A DNA stretch of 64,000 bases from contig NC_088315.1 in assembly GCF_910592395.1 (NCBI RefSeq), positions 11,036,501-11,100,500 of the forward strand, given 5' to 3'. Below, piece by piece: positions 20,193 through 31,269 of the stretch. Made by a program: the position numbers and the translations under genes. Numbering within the stretch: position 1 is the first letter of the stretch; the number at the start of each line of letters is the position of its first letter. The notes beneath the pieces were generated by a model that saw nothing but the letters and a program-made list of their open reading frames with translations, had not been told where the DNA came from and searched no databases. This DNA is from Lineus longissimus (Eukaryota; Nemertea; Pilidiophora; Heteronemertea; Lineidae).

Positions 20193-21450
20193 TCATTCGG
20201 AGCCAATTTTTAGAAGAATAATGTTAGTCAGTTATGAGGATCGCAGATCTCTTGAGTTGGAGATGTTATTCTCGTTATTTTATGATGCACGAAGTGTGAA
20301 CAAGCCACCGTGGATAATGATGTCGAAAGAGATGTAACATTTTTATTCTGTCCAGAATGCCCTTCGTGCTCTTGACGAATGGCCTCCTGTTTATTCATTG
20401 CAACAATGCTAATGGTAGCACCAAATTCTGATGGATTGTATATCGTTGCCATCATGGAGCAGCCAACTAAAGATGGAGATGACTCATGTTCGAGGTGAGA
20501 GTAGTTCAGTAATTGAAGTCAGAATGAGTACTAGTTCAGTAATTGAACTCAGAAAATAATAAAAACCTAAAACTATTTATTTGAAATATATGATACACTG
20601 TGATAAAGTGGAGTGGTCACAATTATCCAGAAACCATCGCCGATAAACCAGAGAGAAAACTTAACAAAATAAACAAACGGCATTGGCAGCGGACAGTGAC
20701 ATGGATCAAGAACTCTCAGTGGATCCCCAAAGAGTATCTGAAAAACACGTCTGACTAGTCATAGAGAAGAACTCTAGGGTAACATGACAATGAGCCGTGT
20801 AGTGGCATACAAAAACGTTGAAAGAGACACCCAATTTCAGGTAGCACGACCAAATCGCGCCAGAAGGGCATTTGTCCCCTGAAATAATTCTGTTATACAC
20901 TTATCCATCCTGACTCTACCGGCATGTACTTCAGCTTGGCTATTTACACTGCAAATGGTCTGATAGAAGTGCCATTCATGCGGAAACTATGTTGGCAAAT
21001 CATATCACCTGAACTATGAAGGGCATTTACATTAACCCTTTCTTTGCCAAGCACCTGTGTTCAAAAATGCCTTTTGTGACGGCAACCACAGTCGTTTTGG
21101 GCAAATGACTGCCCTGCATCGCTGGAATCTATCGTTAAAAGTGGGGTTTGAATACATACATTTTGTCTCAATTCCTGGCAGAAAATGATCCATTGAAAAT
21201 GTGTTTTAGAACACAAAATAATCGTTAAATGAGCTAGAGGTTCCACCGACAAATTGAATTTGTCGTTTGAGACTTAGATTGCTTGTAAGAGATTATTTCT
21301 TAATGACGAAATTTAAAAAAAGGCTTATATTCAGGACTGGTACTTCATTCCGTGCCAAGCATCAAGCACACGTAATTACATGGTGAAAATATTAAACTGT
21401 TGTGGATAGCTAAAAAACCCACTATTTCTGTAAATGTCTTAAACTTCGCT
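20193..21450. other. Intergenic stretch, nothing recognised
   Basis: Short frames occur on both strands but none has motifs or splice support. A short direct repeat (TAGTTCAGTAATTGAA) occurs at about 20502 and 20531. Confidence 0.4.
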
Positions 21451-22138
21451 GTCTGATTGGCTCTCCGTTAGGGGAGTCTATAGCCCTGTGCCCGTCGTCC
21501 GTCGTCGTCCGTCGTCGTCCGTCGTATCCTGTGGCACGTTTCTTAACCGCTAGTGCTATGAACTTGAAACTTTGTACACATGACCTCCTAGGTCAGAGGT
21601 ACTCCGACACTGAATTTCGGTCCAGTCTGGTTCATAACTTTGCCACCAGGGGGCCAAAACTGAAAACATAAAAAGTGTGATATGTCTCTTATTAATGATC
21701 CGTTTTCAATAAAAAATTTATGGTAGGTACTCCTAGTAAGGATACATCACATATCGTATGGGTTTTGATTTGACCTACTTTTCAAGGTCACAGAGGTCAA
21801 ATGGCGTAAATTGGCCGTTAGGATGTAACTATGGAACGTTTCTAAACTGCAATGACTATTGATCCCAAATTTGGTACACATGTACCCCTTAGTCAGGTAA
21901 TCTCAGGGACTGAAGTTCGGTCCAATATGATTCACCACTTGGCCAACAGGCGGCAAAATCCTAAAACCTTAAAAATGTGATTATTCCTTAACTTTTTACC
22001 TGATTGCCACCAATTTGATATCATGGGTACATCTAACCACCATACAGTATATTACACACAGGTTTTTAATTTGACCTACTTTCCATGGTCACAGAGGTCA
22101 AATGGCGTAAATTGGCCGTCAGGCCGTAACTATGGCAC
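21451..22138 (+). repeat. Dispersed repeat, right duplication copy, with its outer end
   Basis: Here the outer end of the repeat family is visible: CCGTTAGGGGAGTCTATAG followed by GTCGTC-type microsatellite (21487-21530), then units identical in layout to 1-515. AGGTCA half-sites lie at 21785-21790 and 21794-21799. The inverted copy at 51815-52530 ends with the same TATAGACTCCCCTACGG terminus, so this is probably one end of a non-autonomous element. Confidence 0.75.
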
Positions 22139-23038
22139 TGTGACGGAGCGGGGATTTCGGCTATTGCACGGGCCTTGTCACAAATTAGAAAAAGACTGCT
22201 GAATGTATAATTATTTACACGTATTAAAATTTAACAAGAACGAGAAAAATATATTCACAAAATTAACATTTCACCGCTCAAATCCAACAACTAAAAGTCT
22301 GTTCACACGTTACCAAAGTCCAAAGCTCCCTCCACTCCGGGCTCCACTCCCTGGGTGTGGTCAATTCCCAACAACGGCTCCTCCACCTACCACCGGTCTC
22401 CCAACACGTAACACACGTAACACACGTCTCTCCGAACTCCTCTCCCGTTACCACACGACAACACACGACACAAAAGTGTCCGTCCCGACACGCAGTCGGT
22501 CCAAGGCTACTCCAGTAGCCACCAAGCACGTAGCTCGTTTACAAATTAACGGTCTGGCGACACCTTGGCCGCAAAGCCAACTCACGGTTCGCCGACACGA
22601 TGGCAGCCATGCCAAGGCGCTCCAACCCGCGGCTGGATGCAAATAAACAGGTGAGAACACCACGACTCTCCGACACACAGCCGGTTCACATTCCACCAGG
22701 AATGACGACCACGTTGGTCAAACGGAATTGAGTTCGGCACGTACGATGTACAACTTCTCCTTACAGAGGCCAGCCAGGAACTGCCCACACCCAGTCCAGC
22801 TCCAACTGATGAACCCAAGAGTTATATAAGTCTATGTCCATGAGTAATCACACAACGTCCTGAAGTTACCAAAGTCCTATTCAACACACTCAAGCCAAAG
22901 GTCTAAATTAACATGCAATAATATGACTGAAATACCAGTTACACATTCAGCCTAACCAGGGACAAATTATGAATAAATAAAACTAATAAGGCCAACAACT
23001 CAGGCCTAACACAAAGGCCTGTGATGCCATTCATCACA
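22139..23038 (-). repeat. Solo LTR of the Gmr1-like element
   Basis: This full-length LTR (TGTGACGGAGC..TTCATCACA on the plus strand) has no internal region. It sits at the same place in the duplicated block as the full provirus, flanked by GGCAC (22134-22138) and TGCAC (23039-23043), one mismatch from a 5-bp target duplication. It has the 77-bp segment of the 3' LTR and the 10-bp insertion of the 5' LTR. The simplest origin is LTR-LTR recombination of a shared ancestral provirus. Confidence 0.9.
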
Positions 23039-23360
23039 TGCACGTTTCTTAACCGCAATGACTATTGATCACAAATTAAGTACACATGTACCCCTTGGTC
23101 AGGTGATCTCAGGTACCGAAGTTTGGTCCGATCTGATTTGCCGTTTGGCCTCCAGGAGGGGGCCAAATCCAAAATTCTTCATAATGCTATTACATGTATT
23201 CTTAATCACCCACCCGATAGGCACCAAGTTTATATCATAGGTACATCTAATTCTAACAACCATTCAATGTGTCACCCGGGTCTTTTTTGATTTGACCTAC
23301 TTTTCAAGGTCACAGAGGTCAAATCTACTGTAAATTGGCCATTCTGGGGAAATTGTAATT
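23039..23360 (+). repeat. Dispersed ~290-bp repeat unit right of the solo LTR
   Basis: Counterpart of 10834-11160. AGGTCA half-sites lie at 23307-23312 and 23316-23321. Confidence 0.75.
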
Positions 23361-25659
23361 ACTTTGACCAACATCAAACCTAACACTACATGACACAATA
23401 CCATGCTCTTCATCCATCTTTCCTCCACATGAGGTGAGCACAATGGCCCTGGCTATTTCATTTTTAAAATGTCATTATGACTTTGAAATTATTTTAAAGA
23501 TTCATTCGAATTTTTTTCTTCCCTTTTGCTCGGCTACATATTCGTGGATTTTTGGACTGCCAATTCACGAAGTACAGAAAAAAAGGAACTACCATTAGTG
23601 GTAAGATAGAGAATGATCAACAATCTTCAAATTTCAATAGGTATATGACCAAGCGCAGTATGTCTGTATCGATTTTGCAGAATTCACTTCAAAAATCTAC
23701 AATATGTTTCCAAAATATGATAAAAATTTAAATAATTGAAACAATTAAACAATTGAGAGTATGATTTGCTGCATGGTTTGAAAGATAACGTGAAGAGATA
23801 GGAATGACACGTGATGAGGATAAGCCGGCAAGACTGCGTTGTTCCAGCAGAGGTTACCTCAAATCAGTCATGGCCAGTTCTCAATTCTCTGGTATGATCA
23901 CGTGATAGTTGAAGACTGATGAAAACAAGTTGCTTCAACAAATGCCAATCTTTCCATTATGATTGGCACCGGGTGTAACCCTCTTTTGGATTCGGAGTAA
24001 CCGAGTGCAACAGTCATCACCACAAGTGCAACAATATTTTCATAGAGCTCGAAAGTCTCAACGTCGTGTCCTACAGAAATGACATTCTCTTGATGCATCG
24101 ACGCCTGTAACGTATTGATATGGACATAGTAGCCTGTGTCTTAGTTCTTGTAGAAAACTCGAGAAATATTGACGTAGATATTTGGTTTTTAATACAGTTT
24201 TAGGGAGATAAAGCTAAATCTTTTTTATTCAACGGCTACGCCGATGGCAAACAAGAAATTACCGAAGCATCGTAGAAACAGAAAAGGAAAGTAGTGTAGG
24301 TAAAAAGGAGGTAATCTTTCCCGCTTGATGTCGTAGTGATAGCAGATGAGAAGATAAGTACTGCCCAGATTGTTCTTTTGTTGACAATGAAACTTTCTGC
24401 CCCACCGTCCCATTGATTTGGTGAATTTTCCCCAACAATCCCGAGGTCACGCAAATTTTGGAATGAAATAATGCCTTGTATTGCCAAGATGATGTATATC
24501 TGTAAGATACCAACTCCCATATTTTACTTGGAAATTCGGCATGCGATATGAACGAACCTATCGGAAACATGGATAGATATTGATAATGCTGAATAAAGCT
24601 GTCAACCATATACTAAGCATTTTCATGTAAGGATGACATATAAGTATGCAAAGAATGCCCATTTTCAGATACCTGTTGTTCAGTCAGTATACACTGAGTA
24701 TATCGCACGGCTCTAAGAAAACAGCTTCCTACATTGATCTTCTGCTTTTTCCGCACGTAAAAACTTCACGTCAGCTGACCCCCCTTTCTGAGATATGACC
24801 GTTTTGGAACTTGAAGTCTAATTTTAACTTTTGGGACACAACTTCAGCATTTCGGTTGCGAATAAAAGCGTCCTCTTTGGGATTATTCAAGGAATGAATG
24901 AAATTCTTGAGTGCTAAGGTCGTGCTATACCTACATCGACTGTATTTCTTGCTATCAACTTATTACCAATCATCGTACTTTGCGTTTAGAGTAGTACAAT
25001 TGCATGAGTGCTGTTCTATTCGATAAGGATTACGATCGGAGGGCTAGGAACTCTATTGGTGGGGGCTTGCTTGAAACTACAGTCTGGCAAATAAAGTGCA
25101 TTACGGGACTCGCGTATAAATAGCCATGATCTAATTTTATACGCTGTGGCTATTTTCAAGCGAAACCCCCATGACGAAAGTCCCAAAATGACATTTTTAG
25201 TTATCATGGTCTCCGGTCACTTCGTCACTTGGTCGTCACATTCGAATGGCGTAGTGACTGCATCCATTGATGGGTTGAAACTAAAGGTTTAAACCGTAGA
25301 ACCAATATCACTGCAGTCAGCAGGCATCACTCACCTTTGCTGTATCATTGGCATGGTTTGATAGGCAAATTCCGTATTAACCTTGGAAAATACAATTTGC
25401 CTATCAAACCGTACTTTAAGAGTCGTTTTAGAAGAATGTTAATCAAATTAACTGCTACGGCTATTTTGAGAAGTGTTTTAGTAATCTCGATCAGCAAACA
25501 TCATGACGACAAAGTAACGCTACGAGACGAAGACTGTTTATCAGTTCTTATCTTTACCAGAACCCATTCAAGACATTCATTTAATGTTACATTTTATTCA
25601 TTGGACACTGAAATGGGGTAAGAATCAGAGATAAAGAGATGAGCATGGGTGTTACTCAG
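23361..25659. other. Non-coding part of the right duplication copy
   Basis: Counterpart of 11161-13456 with scattered substitutions. It includes the conserved 17-bp-stem hairpin at 25355-25410. No exon is supported. Confidence 0.4.
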
Positions 25660-25904
25660 AGGCAGGCGGCTTTTGAACATGTGGTCGATAACTTGGCTTT
25701 CAAAAGTGTCGATTTAAAAATGAAGGGCCAAACCTTCAGCCAAATCCGGTGTGTTGCCGTGTGTGTTATAACAAAATGATGTCTTACTGTTAATTACTGG
25801 CATGACATGGAGACATTTATTGTCAATTGAGTAAGCGGAGGGGTAGGTGTATGGAAAAGGGTGAGCTTGATGACCATCAGGGATCAAGAATGCTTCAAAA
25901 GAAG
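25660..25904 (+). pseudogene. Broken copy of the PAN/Apple exon
   Basis: Same acceptor and donor positions as 13457-13696 but 245 nt instead of 240. A 3-base insertion follows GATTTAA, a GGA codon has become TGA directly before the TGTCTTACTGTT stretch, and a 2-base insertion in GACATGGAGAC shifts the frame. The exon can no longer encode a PAN domain. Confidence 0.75.
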
Positions 25905-26743
25905 GTAATAAGTCATCAAAATAACTTCATCTGATATCTTTTGAACATGTTGAATGTCAACAAGGGTGTTTCGAGCTTGATTCCAATGGTTTACCATCCA
26001 GGTAATTTCCATTTCTCTCGAAAGCATGAACTGGTCAGATTTCCGTCGCCATCAACGGAAGTTTTTTCCTGCTACTTTTTCTTGAACCCAATTAAGGTCG
26101 TTGTCTGTCGAAGCGGCTATATGCGTGATGTGGGGTGTAATATACGTCTTTTTATCTGTAGTAAATGTTCTGTCCTTCGAAATTGGTAACGTTTTTGTTG
26201 TCCATGCAGGGGCGTAGCTTGAGGGTGGGCAAAGAAGTCACCAACAAATTAATGTGTGTTTCTAAACGTGATTTTCAGAGTGTCATTTTGCACAACCCCC
26301 CCCCCCCCCCCTCTCTAGCCCCAAAAGGTAGTTACATGTACGCCGCTGCCATGATGAACACCTGACTCGTTGGCTCAAGTGTTGACTCCGTGGCTGTGTC
26401 CTGTGACATCTATTAGATGTTCCCCGAGTCTGGTCAATAGGACTCTTTGATCATATTCAGAGTATGATTGTACAATTTGAACTGAAGGCATCCGCTAATC
26501 ATGTCTTGGGGAAGAACCATACCTGATGCTGTGCTAAAATGTGATAGGGATGTCGAACGATATGTTTGGACACGGTAATACAATATGAGGAATGATCACG
26601 AATCATCTGATTTGGTCCTTCGTCATCGTCTTCATCGCAAGACAGTGCCCGTTGTAATTATGACAGCCTCCCAAAGCCACGGACGGTTCGGGGGAGAGGA
26701 ATGGGTTGACCCCCATATGAAGTGAGAACGTCAGTTTTTAATG

Positions 26744-27695
26744 CTATACCGGAAAACAGACCATCTGTTTTGGTTTATCAAATGTGTATGTCATCATATC
26801 TCCAATGTTAGCTTTCTTTATCGGTCTTATGGCTAGCACCTCTGACGGTTCACTGTTACTGAGTACTCTATTAGTGTTAATTATGTCACAGTGTAAAACA
26901 AAATACTTTATTGGTCTGAAATTCATTCGGTAATCACTTACGATCACACCATCTTCAGAAGAATAAGGCCATTCCGAACGTTTAAACCCAAACGATTCAT
27001 TGCTTTAACCCATAAACATAATTTGATACCGAGTCTCATTTCTTCTCTTAAGTAAGTTGAAGATAGCCTTACCAGTGGTTTCTTCCAAATCAAATCTAAC
27101 AGCATTTTTACTTAGGATGTTTTCTTTCAATTGATATGAAAACATTTTGGAAAAAATTCTAGATCATAAAGGCCATTTGGGTATCGTAATAAGTGTCATG
27201 TAATTATCCTTTAACTTGATTTTGTATTTTTCCTAGCTTCACTTTTGTTGTGAAAGGAACGAGGTATTCCTGCATAAATTAAGCTAACATTATAATTATG
27301 CATTCTGAATTTCTTTATTGAGATTGATAACTAAATCACTTGAACACTGTTCTGGGTAGTCTCTAGAATCAATGTCTAACACAGTTTTTATTTTATTTAA
27401 CTTAAGGTAAACTTAAGGTAAAACTTAATCAATTTTAATCAATCTAAAACTTAAGCTACTCTACTTCATTATGTTTCTTGGTAAGATACCTTGATCATAA
27501 ATGTAGTAATGTTCCATTACTAATAGCTACAGTTCCACCCAGTTTAAAAATCTCTTCTAAGTTGGCATGACTTGGTGAACCAATATCAATTCTTAAAAAC
27601 TTTCTTAGTAAGTGAGAGTAACCAATAGTTGTTGTTGTTAATAGTACACTTTGGTACAGAGTATTGATGATGTCTTTCCTCCCTGGAGTATCCAT
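26744..27695 (-). pseudogene. Decayed virus-like genes downstream of the capsid-like gene
   Basis: Two short open pieces remain. One (27495-27695) includes NLEEIFKLGGTVAISNGTLL, a glycine-rich hydrophobic segment. The other (26744-26947) includes RPIKYFVLHCDIINTNRVL and a following GDMMTYTF strand. Sequence between them reads in several frames with stops, as expected of a decayed gene. Orientation and spacing match the capsid-like gene immediately upstream, so they probably belong to the same element, perhaps a second structural protein and a small membrane protein. This is inference from layout and a partial family resemblance I recall, not from a search. Confidence 0.35.
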
Positions 27696-27710
27696 TAATT
27701 AGAAGGAAAT

Positions 27711-28905
27711 CTAATGTTGTAAAGAAATAATTTGTGAATTCTGGATGTTAACCTGAGCATCAGAAACCAAGAATATGCGCATTTTGTATGATCCCTTTCT
27801 TTTTTCTTTTGTTATCGATAATTGTATTCCGTCCTTAGTGTTTTGAAGCCTTTTACCTGAGCCATGGAGACGGTTGTCCTCAGTGGATCTCAAATCCAGC
27901 CACAATCCATGATGTGTCACCATAGTATTTCTCCATTGTCATGTAACATTCATGTGCTTTCTTTAGATCTTCAGACATGAAATTCTTCTTGATCTCCTCC
28001 CATTGGACCATTATTCTCATTCCTTCGGGAACACTTGATTAGAACACCCTCTACTGTAATCTGTACTTTAGTGATATTTGGGTTTTCAAACATCTCGGAA
28101 ACTCTAGAACCATCAAGATAATCTGATATGAATAGAAGCAATGAATATGCCTTTAATCAACATCCTTGGAAAATTGATATTCTCGTTAATTAGTGTATCA
28201 TTAACTTTAACACTAACAGTCTTGAAAAGATCTACCCAATCGTAATAGATTGAGAAGCCAGAATTGTACTTGTTACTGAGCTGACTGGCTATTGTCTTGT
28301 GGGTTACTGTGTCGTATACAAAACAGATATTTTCAAGTTTGTAGTTCATGGCCGCAGTGGTGTTTGTTACTATGATTTCCCCCTTGGGTGCTAAATGGGA
28401 TCTCAATGATCACGTCCTCGTGAATTGAAAACTTGTAAAATGGAGCATGAGTTTCAAACAGTTCAAAAATCTAATGGTATCTTGTTTTGGTACCGAACAC
28501 TTTCATCAAAGTCTTTCGACACTAGTCTCACTATTAACATTGGCTTCAGATACACCAGATCTTAACTTCGTGAGATTGTCTGATTGAATACCTTGAAACA
28601 CCATATCGTTTTTCTCCACCACTGTTAACCATAAATCTTTAAATGTCGAATGATGACTGTATTCGTAGAGATCAAATATCTGTTCTGTTCCCCCATTTCA
28701 TCACCACTTTGGAGATCAAGTTTCTACCGAGGTTGTTAACCACACTGTTTTTAAAATCACTGGAAATGGTGACATCAGCAGACAGAAAAAGAGATTTAGG
28801 TACAAAGAATGTATTCTCTCTTAATGCCAGTGTAATGTTTTTGAGTGTTTCTATTTTTGAGTGTTTCCCCTCATTGTTTGGGAACGCTAAAAGATAGATT
28901 GACAA
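27711..28905 (-). pseudogene. Capsid-like gene of an endogenous DNA-virus-like element, in pieces
   Basis: Three open pieces follow each other on the minus strand in different frames. 28672-28905 contains ITLALRENTFFVPKSLF and VVNNLGRNLISKVVMKW. 28113-28406 contains AMNYKLENICFVYDTVTH. 27711-27923 contains GLWLDLRSTEDNRLHGSG and FLVSDAQVNIQNSQII. These motifs match, from memory, a multi-copy family of uncharacterised proteins found in many invertebrate genomes and suspected to be jelly-roll capsid proteins of Polinton-like viruses. I cannot confirm that without a search. Frameshifts and stops between the pieces show the copy is dead. Confidence 0.5.
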
Positions 28906-30120
28906 GTTTTTCTGTGTTTCCCCCTATTGAAAAGTCATGGTCTCTCTAGCTGCCTATTGTTTGGAAACACTGACACATGGGAAACAACCACAGATGTTAC
29001 ACCGGTCTCCTGTTGAACAATGTTTCTTTTGGATTAGCAGAAGATGGATTGTGAGTGATAATATGATGTTGTCTATCAGCTTTTAAACAAAGTGGTATCT
29101 TATGTGTCCTTTCAGTATTGAGTAATCCTCCTATTGCCATTTGATTTATTTATTATGAAAAATCGAGATTTAACTAGCTTTCCTTTGTTTAATGGTTTTA
29201 ACACCCATAGATTACAGAACCAACAACTACCTACCACCAATGTCAGCCAGAAAACCAACAACAGCACCTTCTGATTTCAACAGGAATTAAGTGTCAGTCC
29301 ATGATACCACCATGCAGGATCATGCAAATGATGGCAAGGTGGGGGGTCAACAGATCTAGCTGTAATTTCTACCACAGACCTGTCCTAGGGTACTATGAAG
29401 GCTGGTGGATTGGTTTCGAAAATAACCCCACAGTTTTGGGGTACGGCTGTTAACCATTTGCTACTCATTTTCCTTTTAAAAAAACATGCATTATCCCTCA
29501 AAATAGGCTAAGTCTTTTGTCAATTTTCGTGCATCAAACAGAATTATCACTAAACACCGCCTATTGAAATTGAAAGTACATGATCTGAGCTACCTTTTCA
29601 TGCCTTTTGTTTTGCCCCAGGTACATTTTAATGACAGGTACAGTACGTCCCAAAAACAATGCAATCTCAAATTTCAGTAAAAAGGCAATTTTAACTCTCC
29701 TTTAGCTCCAACACTGCAGTTTTTTTAGGTGATGCCACTTCCAGGTAAGGAAGTCAGAATGCTGTTTTTTAATTTGCAAAAGAAAAAAATCCGGCCGCCC
29801 TTACGGTTTTCCGGTGAGGGGGTCGAGTCGCGCCCTTCTCACTGGTGCCCATTTTTTGCCCATTCCCTCAGATAACTGACGAACTACACATGCTTTCCAA
29901 ATAAAATTACATTTTTAGATGTTAGTGAACCCCCCCCCCCCCCCCCCTCTCCCTTGCCCCTCCCACACACTCCCTCAAACAACCTAGAGGCCTTTATTAC
30001 CCCTGTGGAGGCTTAGCGGTCTAGGCGGAAACGAAAAAGAGCAAAGACAACAACAACAACAGTTACATTTACAATGCATTGTGTACATGCACGTGTACAT
30101 TGTGTGATAGTCTATTGAAA

Positions 30121-31269
30121 ATGGAACCTGAAAAATCACAGTTGAAATGTGGATTTGCTGTCATATCCAAGGATATCGAGTGTGGTACTTACGCTTCATA
30201 CCCCAATGACAAGAGTGTGATCCCCTTGAAACAATGTAAGAAGGACGTGCACTCCCATTTGATGCGTTGGATGTCCTCCAGGAAAGCCATTCAAGTCAAA
30301 AGTGAATGGGAGCTCATAGCACTTCGTGCTGGCGTGTTTGATATGAGTTCTCCAGTTCTGGACACCACAATATGCCCGAACCACCGATACAAGTTGAGTT
30401 TATCATGGAATCAGCAAAGGAGATGCCAGCACCCACTTCATCAACCCTCTAAAACAAGTCGGAAGCCCAGAAAAGATGGTGGTTCAGTTCATCGAGTGAT
30501 GTCTCGGGAAATATACATCAAGTGGGGAGTTTTTGTCCCAGTTGGCTCAGGTAAGGGATCAGTCTCAAAATCACTGAAGTAGAAAAGAAGCAGTAGGCCT
30601 GTAATGATACCCACTCTGACTAAACCTAACTTTGGTGCAAAACCAACTGAGTGATAACGATTTACCACTTCACTTGTGTTCTTCCTAGAAAGTTGATTGG
30701 AGCCTTGGCTTGATGATCAGGAAGTCCCAGTTATGATTCCCTGCCAGTGCCACTGGAGGTGATGCTTCACTGCCGTACAAAATCAGCATGGCCGGTCGCA
30801 TTATCAAAACAAGTCTATCATCATCATCATGTCCTCGCACTATTATATTGCACATCATATTATCATTACCCCCATAATCTGGTGCCTTTTCAGCTCTGTG
30901 TAAAGGATGTGAGGCTAAACATCGAGTATCTGTGGCAAATGTAGAACCAGAAGTAGAACCAGCACCCATGGATACAGAGGTGAGTTGAATGAAAAAAAAG
31001 GGGAGAAGATTCGAGGCAAGCCAAAGTGAATATTCGTTAATTCTGCCTGCAGCGACTGACTTACATGTAAGAAGGTCACTGATGAGAGAGGAGGGGCTAA
31101 GCTGAAAACCTTGATGCCATTCTGGCTCCCATCTCCTTGGCAATGAGGGATTCTAAGCCAAACCTGATTCTCCATCAATATCTTTTTTCAGTCCGCTGTT
31201 GCCTCTTCCTCTGTTCAACCAGCCGACGCCTTAGAAAACCCAGCAGACGGGACAGAAGGGCAAATTTGA
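30121..31269 (+). CDS. Three-exon Cys/His-rich protein inside the TTAA transposon
   Basis: The exons are 30121-30550, 30894-30979 and 31192-31269. They join in phase (1 then 0) through GT..AG introns (CTCAG|GTAAGG, TTTTCAG|, GAG|GTGAGT, TTTTTTCAG|) and give 197 residues ending in TGA. Exon 1 carries a basic central region with TTICPNHRYKLSLSW and QRRCQHPLH. Exon 2 adds ALCKGCEAKH, completing a set of paired C/H residues that looks like a zinc-binding module; exon 3 is a short acidic tail. Similar 'CP.HR..L...W..+CQHPLH' genes are familiar to me as multi-copy unnamed genes in marine invertebrates. The role is unknown; DNA binding for the transposon is a guess. Confidence 0.5.

Larger units (their letters stand above)
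21621..26764. repeat. Segmental duplication, right copy
   Basis: This matches 1-14557 outside the provirus and LINE. It differs by scattered substitutions and small indels, by a solo LTR in place of the provirus, and by a broken PAN exon. The match ends at about 26764, where decayed virus-like sequence begins. Confidence 0.9.
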
